A stretch of DNA of 64,000 nt from Actinomadura mexicana (lineage in GTDB: Bacteria; Actinomycetota; Actinomycetes; Streptosporangiales; Streptosporangiaceae): contig NZ_FZNP01000001.1 in assembly GCF_900188105.1 (NCBI RefSeq), positions 930,001-994,000 of the forward strand. Direction: 5' to 3'. Shown here piece after piece: positions 59,465 to 64,000 of this stretch. The position numbers and the translations under genes are program-made. Every line of letters starts with the position of its first letter. Positions within the stretch are counted from its first letter, which is position 1. The notes under the pieces are model-generated. The model searched no databases. It was given only the letters and a program-made list of their open reading frames with translations, and had not been told where the DNA came from.

Positions 59465-61603
59465 CTACCCGACCGGCTCGGGGTCGCGGGGCAGGCCGAG
59501 GATCCGCTCGCCGATCACGTTCAGGTTGACCTCGGTGGTGCCGCCGCCGATCGTCATCGCCCGGGAGGCGAGCAGGTAGCGGGTCCAGCGGGCGCGCAGG
59601 GGATCGCGGCGCCCGCCGGTCAGGGCGCCCTCCTCGCCGAGCAGCGTGAAGCCGAACTCGGTGGCCTGCTGCCCGTGCTCCATCGCCACCAGCTTGCGGA
59701 CGTTCGCCGTCGCGCCCGGGTCGGTGCCCGACAGCCGTTTGAGCGTGGCGCGCAGTCCGAGCAGGTTGAACGCGTGCTCGTCGCAGGCGAGGCGCCCGAT
59801 CCCGTCGCGGACGAGGGGGTCCCCGTCCAGGCCGAGTTCGGCCGCGAGGTCGAGCAGCTTGGGCAGGTCGCCGCCGAGCTGGAAGCTGCTCGTCAGGCCG
59901 ACCCGCTCGTTGGCCAGCGTCGTGCGGGCGACGCGCCAGCCCTCGTTGACCGGGCCGACGACGAGGTCGTCCGGCACGAACACCCCGTCGAGGAACACCT
60001 CGTTGAACACGGCGTCGCCGGTGCACTCGCGCAGCGGGCGGACCTCGATGCCGGGCGAGGCCATGTCGACGAGGAAGTAGGTGATCCCGGCGTGCTTGGG
60101 ACGGTCCGGATCGGTGCGCGCGACGCAGATCGCCCACTGCGCCTCGCGGGCCAGCGACGTCCAGATCTTCTGCCCGGTGATCGTCCAGCCGCCCTCGGCG
60201 CGCTCGGCGCGGGTCCGCAGTCCGGCGAGGTCGGAGCCCGCGCCCGGCTCGGAGAACAGCTGGCACCAGATGATCTCGCCGCGCAGCGTCGGCGGCAGGA
60301 ACCGCCCCTGCTGCTCGGGCGTCCCGTACTGGACCAGCGAGGGGACGACCCACGCCGCGATCATCAGCGGCACCGGGCGCACCTTCGCCGCCGCGAGCTC
60401 CTGCTGGATCACGATCTGTTCGAGGGGCCCGGCGGCCCGGCCCCACGGCTCCGGCAGGTGCGGCGTCACCCAGCCGCCCTCGGCCATCGCGGCGCGCTGT
60501 TCGGGCGGTTCCATCGCGGCCAGCTCGGCGACGCGGGCGCGGATCTCCTCGCGGACCGGCGCAGCGTCCTCGGCCAGGTCGATGCCCATCGGGCGCCGGA
60601 CGCCCCTGACCGCGAGCGCGGCGACCTTCGCATGGTGCGAGCCGGCCCGGCCTAGAAGCGCGCGCAGGGTGAGGGCCCGCCGGTAGAGAAGGTGGGCATC
60701 GTGCTCGTAGGTGTAACCGATGCCCCCATGGACCTGAATGTTGCCCTCGGTGCAGGTGACGGCGGCGTCCGCCGCCAGGGCGGCCGCCACTCCGACGGCG
60801 TAGGCGCGCTGGTCTTCTGGCTCGTCCAGAGCGCGCGCGGCGTCCCACACCGCCGCCCAGGCGCGCTCAACGGCGATGAGCATCCGCGCGCATCTGTGCT
60901 TGACCCCTTGGAACTGGCCGATCGGACGGCCGAACTGCTCGCGCAGCTTCGCGTACGCGACGGCGTCGTCCAGGGCGCGTCCTGCCACGCCGCACGCCTC
61001 GGCCCCCAGAAGGACGGCGGCGAGGGCGTGCACGTCCACGCCGCCGATGAAGCACTCGTCCGGAAGGGACACGCCCTCGACCGTGACCGATCCCACCGGA
61101 CGGGTGATGTCGAGAGACTCCAGCGGCTCGACGGTGACGTCGTCCCGCCCCAGGACGGCCCAGCGGTCTCCGGCCGGGAGCACGAACAGGTCGGCCAGCG
61201 GGGCGGCCAGCACCGGCTGGACCGTCCCGGAGACGGTGGAGCCGTGCACGGCGAGGCCGCCGGAAAGCCCGACCGCCGCCTTCCGGGTCCCCGCGACGAG
61301 CCCGCGCACGTCCGCCCCGGCAGCGTGCAGGATCGCGGACGCGAGCACGGTCGGCGCATACGGGCCGGGAGCGAGCGCCCGCCCCAGTTCCTCCAGCGCG
61401 ACGGCCTGCTCCAGGATCCCGTAGCCCTCACCGCCGGCGTCCTCGGGCAGGTGCAGGCCGAGCAGCCCCTGCTCGGCGAGCGCCGGCCAGAAGGCCGTGT
61501 CCGCTTCCCGGACGGCCTGCCGCGTGACGGCGCGCTCGGCGAAGCCTCGCACCGACGCCGCCAGCGCCTCGTGTTCCTCGGTCAGCCCGATGGCCATGGC
61601 CAC
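59465..61603 (-). CDS. Fused two-domain acyl-CoA dehydrogenase (FadE34-like)
   Basis: 712 residues made of two acyl-CoA dehydrogenase units. The N-terminal unit (about 5-335) has LPEDAGGEGYG and EGNIQVHGGIGYTYEHDAHL; the C-terminal unit (about 345-712) has CQLFSEPGAGSDLAGL, ITGQKIWTSLA, TLANERVGL and the ending TIGGGTTEVNLNVIGERIL. Steroid-degrading actinobacteria have heteromeric alpha2beta2 FadE pairs, and FadE34 is the version with both in one chain. Desaturation of a steroid or bile-acid side-chain acyl-CoA is the likely role. AAGGTG precedes ATG 61603; 61597 is an alternative. Confidence 0.88.
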   Translation of the reverse strand: MAMAIGLTEEHEALAASVRGFAERAVTRQAVREADTAFWPALAEQGLLGLHLPEDAGGEGYGILEQAVALEELGRALAPGPYAPTVLASAILHAAGADVRGLVAGTRKAAVGLSGGLAVHGSTVSGTVQPVLAAPLADLFVLPAGDRWAVLGRDDVTVEPLESLDITRPVGSVTVEGVSLPDECFIGGVDVHALAAVLLGAEACGVAGRALDDAVAYAKLREQFGRPIGQFQGVKHRCARMLIAVERAWAAVWDAARALDEPEDQRAYAVGVAAALAADAAVTCTEGNIQVHGGIGYTYEHDAHLLYRRALTLRALLGRAGSHHAKVAALAVRGVRRPMGIDLAEDAAPVREEIRARVAELAAMEPPEQRAAMAEGGWVTPHLPEPWGRAAGPLEQIVIQQELAAAKVRPVPLMIAAWVVPSLVQYGTPEQQGRFLPPTLRGEIIWCQLFSEPGAGSDLAGLRTRAERAEGGWTITGQKIWTSLAREAQWAICVARTDPDRPKHAGITYFLVDMASPGIEVRPLRECTGDAVFNEVFLDGVFVPDDLVVGPVNEGWRVARTTLANERVGLTSSFQLGGDLPKLLDLAAELGLDGDPLVRDGIGRLACDEHAFNLLGLRATLKRLSGTDPGATANVRKLVAMEHGQQATEFGFTLLGEEGALTGGRRDPLRARWTRYLLASRAMTIGGGTTEVNLNVIGERILGLPRDPEPVG

Positions 61604-61679
61604 ACCTTTCTCAGGGGCGGCCCAGCGTATGAGAACGCGATTCGGTTGTCAGGAGGCGGCCGGGTCGGGAGGCGACCCG

Positions 61680-62924
61680 TCAGGAGGCGATCTTGAGCTG
61701 CCCGAGGAACCGGTTGACGTCCGGCCACTGCTTGCGGTGCGTGTTCGGCATCGACGCGAACACCACCGCCGGCGCCTTGCGGCCGGTGTCGACCACCGCC
61801 ACGGCGACGATCTCGCCGGTCGCGCGCACCCCGGACCGCTTGTAGGTGAGGTACGAGGCGACCAGCCAGCCCTTGTGCCCGTCCACGTTCAGCGCCTGCG
61901 ACGCCAGCGGCGCCGACTTGTGGGGGAACGCGTAGTACTGCGCCTCGTAGCCCTTCGCGGCCAGCCCGGCCACGGTCTTCACGCTGCCCGGCCCCTGGTA
62001 GGCGCTCTGCAGGGTCGGGATCAGCGTGCCGGTGAGGAGCTGCCCGTACCAGAACCGCCCCGCGTGCCGCTCGGTCAGGAGAATCTGCTGCCCCGACCAT
62101 CCCGGCGTGCCCAGCTTGTTCTTCTTGGTGGGCACCTGCCAGGGGGAGGCCAGCCGCGGGTACGACAGGCCGGAGTGGACGTCGTCGACCCGCCCGAGCA
62201 TCCGGCTCGGCTTCCCGGGGAACGTCGCGAGCCGCTTGTCCGGCGGCATCTGCACCTGCGCCGCCTCGGACTGCTCCGCCGCGGCCCGCCGGTCGGCGTT
62301 GCCGGACGTGTCGGAGGTGTCGGCGGGCTCGTCGTCGCCGCTCTTCATGAAGTAGACGCCGCCGGCCGCCAGGAGCGCGACCACCAGCAGGCCGACCCCG
62401 CCGAACAGCACGAGCCGGGAGCGCCCGCCGCGCTCGTCCAGGACATCGCGCCGCGGCTTCGGCGAGCCGCCGAGCTTGGCGTCCGCGGCGTCCTCGTCCG
62501 CCATCCAGTCGGGCATCTGCCAGTTGCCGCTGCTCGGCTTGCCGGGCTTCGCCGGCTGCCCGGACCCGGTGGGGACGGCCGGGACGTACCTGTCGTCGGC
62601 GTCACCGTCGTCGGCGCCCTCGTCGAAGAGCGACCCCTCCCACTGGGGCGCCTCCTCGGCCACGGGCGCCACCTTGACGTCCTCGGGGTCCGGCTCCTCG
62701 CCCGCGGCGGTCTCCCGGCGTCCGGTCTCGACCTTGCCCCAGACGTCGTGCGTCCCGGCGCCCTCGCCGGACGCGGAGAAGTCGGTGCGGCCCGTCGGCG
62801 GGGGCACCGGCACCTCCGGCACCTTCGGCTCGGAGAAGGCCGCCTGCGGCCCGGTCGCGCCGTCCCGCGGCTCGCTCTCGCTCATTTCGGTCCAGCGCAC
62901 GCCGCGCTCCCCCTGATCGGACAT
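61680..62924 (-). CDS. Single-span membrane protein with large extracytoplasmic domain
   Basis: About 414 residues. A disordered acidic/Pro-rich cytoplasmic region (to about 165), one membrane helix (RLVLFGGVGLLVVALLAAGGVYFM) and an outside domain of about 215 residues (YPRLASPWQVPT, RHAGRFWYGQLLTG, ASMPNTHRKQWPDVNRFLGQL). I recognise no named family, though similar genes are common in actinomycetes. The start is uncertain between ATG 62924 and 62885. No neighbour suggests its job. Confidence 0.7.
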   Translation of the reverse strand: MSDQGERGVRWTEMSESEPRDGATGPQAAFSEPKVPEVPVPPPTGRTDFSASGEGAGTHDVWGKVETGRRETAAGEEPDPEDVKVAPVAEEAPQWEGSLFDEGADDGDADDRYVPAVPTGSGQPAKPGKPSSGNWQMPDWMADEDAADAKLGGSPKPRRDVLDERGGRSRLVLFGGVGLLVVALLAAGGVYFMKSGDDEPADTSDTSGNADRRAAAEQSEAAQVQMPPDKRLATFPGKPSRMLGRVDDVHSGLSYPRLASPWQVPTKKNKLGTPGWSGQQILLTERHAGRFWYGQLLTGTLIPTLQSAYQGPGSVKTVAGLAAKGYEAQYYAFPHKSAPLASQALNVDGHKGWLVASYLTYKRSGVRATGEIVAVAVVDTGRKAPAVVFASMPNTHRKQWPDVNRFLGQLKIAS

Positions 62925-63022
62925 GCGGCACACGTTACGCCAAGATCACTCTTGCCGTTCCGGCCGGTCATCACGCTCAGGACACATCTTCTCATCGCCT
63001 CGGTGCCGACGTCCCCGCCGCC

Positions 63023-63979
63023 TCACCCGGGGCTCGTCAGGCCCGCCCCGGCCGGCGGCTCGTCGGCCAGGCGTTCCCTTGCCAGCAGCGTCCCGCCGGC
63101 CACCGCGCCGGGCATCGCGAGCACCGCGCCCAGCGGGATGAGAAACACCACAAAGGTCGCCGCGCCGAAGCCGACGGCGAGCGGGCGGTGCGCCTTCAGC
63201 CGCGCGAACCGGTCCCGGCGCCGCATCCCGCGCCGCTCCAGCGCGATCGACGTCAGCTCGCCCGCGAGGAAGTAGCCCGACACCAGCGCCGCGACCACCG
63301 GCACGACCGTCTGCCCCACCACCGGCAGGAAGCCGCAGGCGAAGAACACGATCGCGAACACCAGCGCCACGGCCCCGAGGATCAGCGTGTCCTTGACCGC
63401 CCGCCCGATCTGGACCAGCAGCGGGACGTCCGGTTCCGGCGGCGCACCGCCCTGCGACTCCTCCACCCGGACCGCGATCGCCTCGTAGAACGGGTCGCCC
63501 ACCAGCAGCGTCACCGCCGTGAACGTGATGATCGCGAGGAACAGGGCCGACCCGTACAGCGCGATCCCGGCCACGACCCGCACCGACGTCCGCGCCGCGT
63601 CCGACCAGCCGTCGGCGAAGCCCGTCACCCCTCCGGACAGGTCGTCGATCCGGTACGCCAGGAGGACCAGCGCGCCTGCGTACAGCGCCAGGACGATCAG
63701 CGCGGGGATCAGCCCGAACAGCCACTGGGCCGGGTGCCGCGCCGTCCATCCGATGCCGCGCAGCAGGTAGCCCACGCCGTTGAAGAAGTCCTTGAAGGCC
63801 GACGGCCGCTGCCGCGGCTCTGGATCCGGCTGCTGCGCGGGGCTCGTCTGCCGGGGACCCGGCTGAGGGCCGGGCGGCGGGCCCGGCGGCGGGCCCGGCC
63901 GGGGACCGGGCGGCGGGCCCGGCTGCGGCTGGCCGCTCCAGGCACCGGGCCGGTCGGGCGGTCCGTACGGTTGGCTCAC
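63023..63979 (-). CDS. EI24-domain membrane protein
   Basis: 318 residues. A Gly/Pro-rich N-terminal tail with PPGP repeats (to about 55), then FKDFFNGVGYLLRGIGWTARHP and about five membrane helices, with VGDPFYEAIAVRVEE and VAALVSGYFLAGELTSIALERRGM. It belongs to the EI24/CysZ family; CysZ transports sulfate in enterobacteria but the role of the actinobacterial proteins is open. GTG 63979 follows AGGGTGT. Upstream is only the window edge. Confidence 0.88.
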   Translation of the reverse strand: MSQPYGPPDRPGAWSGQPQPGPPPGPRPGPPPGPPPGPQPGPRQTSPAQQPDPEPRQRPSAFKDFFNGVGYLLRGIGWTARHPAQWLFGLIPALIVLALYAGALVLLAYRIDDLSGGVTGFADGWSDAARTSVRVVAGIALYGSALFLAIITFTAVTLLVGDPFYEAIAVRVEESQGGAPPEPDVPLLVQIGRAVKDTLILGAVALVFAIVFFACGFLPVVGQTVVPVVAALVSGYFLAGELTSIALERRGMRRRDRFARLKAHRPLAVGFGAATFVVFLIPLGAVLAMPGAVAGGTLLARERLADEPPAGAGLTSPG

Positions 63980-64000
63980 ACACCCTGACCCTATAGGGCG

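Noticed and set aside
61620..61645. KstR site upstream of the fused acyl-CoA dehydrogenase
   Set aside because: The best alignment (around GAGAACGCGATTCG) breaks at least three fixed positions of the consensus.
1..64000. tRNA/rRNA genes, insertion sequences, prophage or integrative element
   Set aside because: Read through the gaps on both strands; no cloverleaf-like sequence, transposase motif, integrase or flanking direct repeats were recognised. A covariance-model search would be the decisive check.

Overview
The window is about 64 kb of very GC-rich DNA with dense, mostly short-gapped genes, frequent GTG starts and ATGA/TGATG overlaps. LysX, a CGNR zinc-finger protein, F420-type luciferase-like oxidoreductase, PspC, DUF3068, AftD-like and DUF2613 proteins and many PknB-type kinases point to an actinomycete. 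A Streptosporangiales/Thermomonosporaceae type such as Actinomadura is my best guess, by inference only. I saw no rRNA, tRNA, CRISPR array, insertion sequence or prophage.

Layout. 1-9.3 kb: a metallo-beta-lactamase/Rieske fusion running off the left edge, two complete two-component pairs, an internally deleted P450, a tandem pair of membrane-anchored esterase-like proteins (the second without catalytic residues) and a lone receiver protein. 9.3-14.3 kb: three consecutive membrane Ser/Thr kinases. 14.5-23.5 kb: LysX, small genes, a CGNR regulator, a 1328-residue degenerate helicase-like protein with a long Pro-rich region, and PspC. 23.6-30.6 kb: HAD and metallo-hydrolase pair, an APH-like phosphotransferase, an IscA/HesB-fold protein without cysteines, an F420 oxidoreductase/SDR pair and a DUF35/thiolase pair. 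30.6-36.9 kb: a fourth kinase, DoxX, an ABC/YhgE fusion remnant with TetR, a divergent SDR, VOC and PNPOx-like proteins, and MarR. 37.1-47.5 kb: a steroid or branched acyl-CoA catabolic block (two acyl-CoA synthetases, two thiolase-like proteins, a double DUF35 protein, an enoyl-CoA hydratase, nitronate monooxygenase) resembling Rv3515c-Rv3523 of Mycobacterium tuberculosis. 47.8-59.4 kb: an envelope-glycan block (DUF3068 protein, methyltransferase, acyltransferase, AftD-like GT-C, GT4, GT2, DUF2613, polytopic protein) resembling Rv0224c-Rv0236c. 59.5-64 kb: a fused acyl-CoA dehydrogenase and two membrane proteins.

Regulatory sequence ties parts together. Sites matching or close to the KstR consensus TnnAACnnGTTnnA lie at 25.07, 43.47, 43.53, 47.47 and 47.53 kb, in the divergent or upstream regions of the catabolic genes. 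A second palindrome with core ACTGACnnGTCAGT occurs both at 28.84 kb (SDR / DUF35-thiolase) and 32.85 kb (ABC/YhgE remnant plus TetR), so one TetR may control both.

The most unusual points are the signs of gene erosion by in-frame change (P450, ABC/YhgE fusion, catalytically dead esterase paralogue and SDR, helicase-like protein without Walker A), short tandem repeats (20-nt start-codon repeats, 15-bp minisatellite, 18-bp coding repeats) and the operator network. I found no convincing complete new defence or mobile system. The helicase-like protein is the best candidate for new biology.
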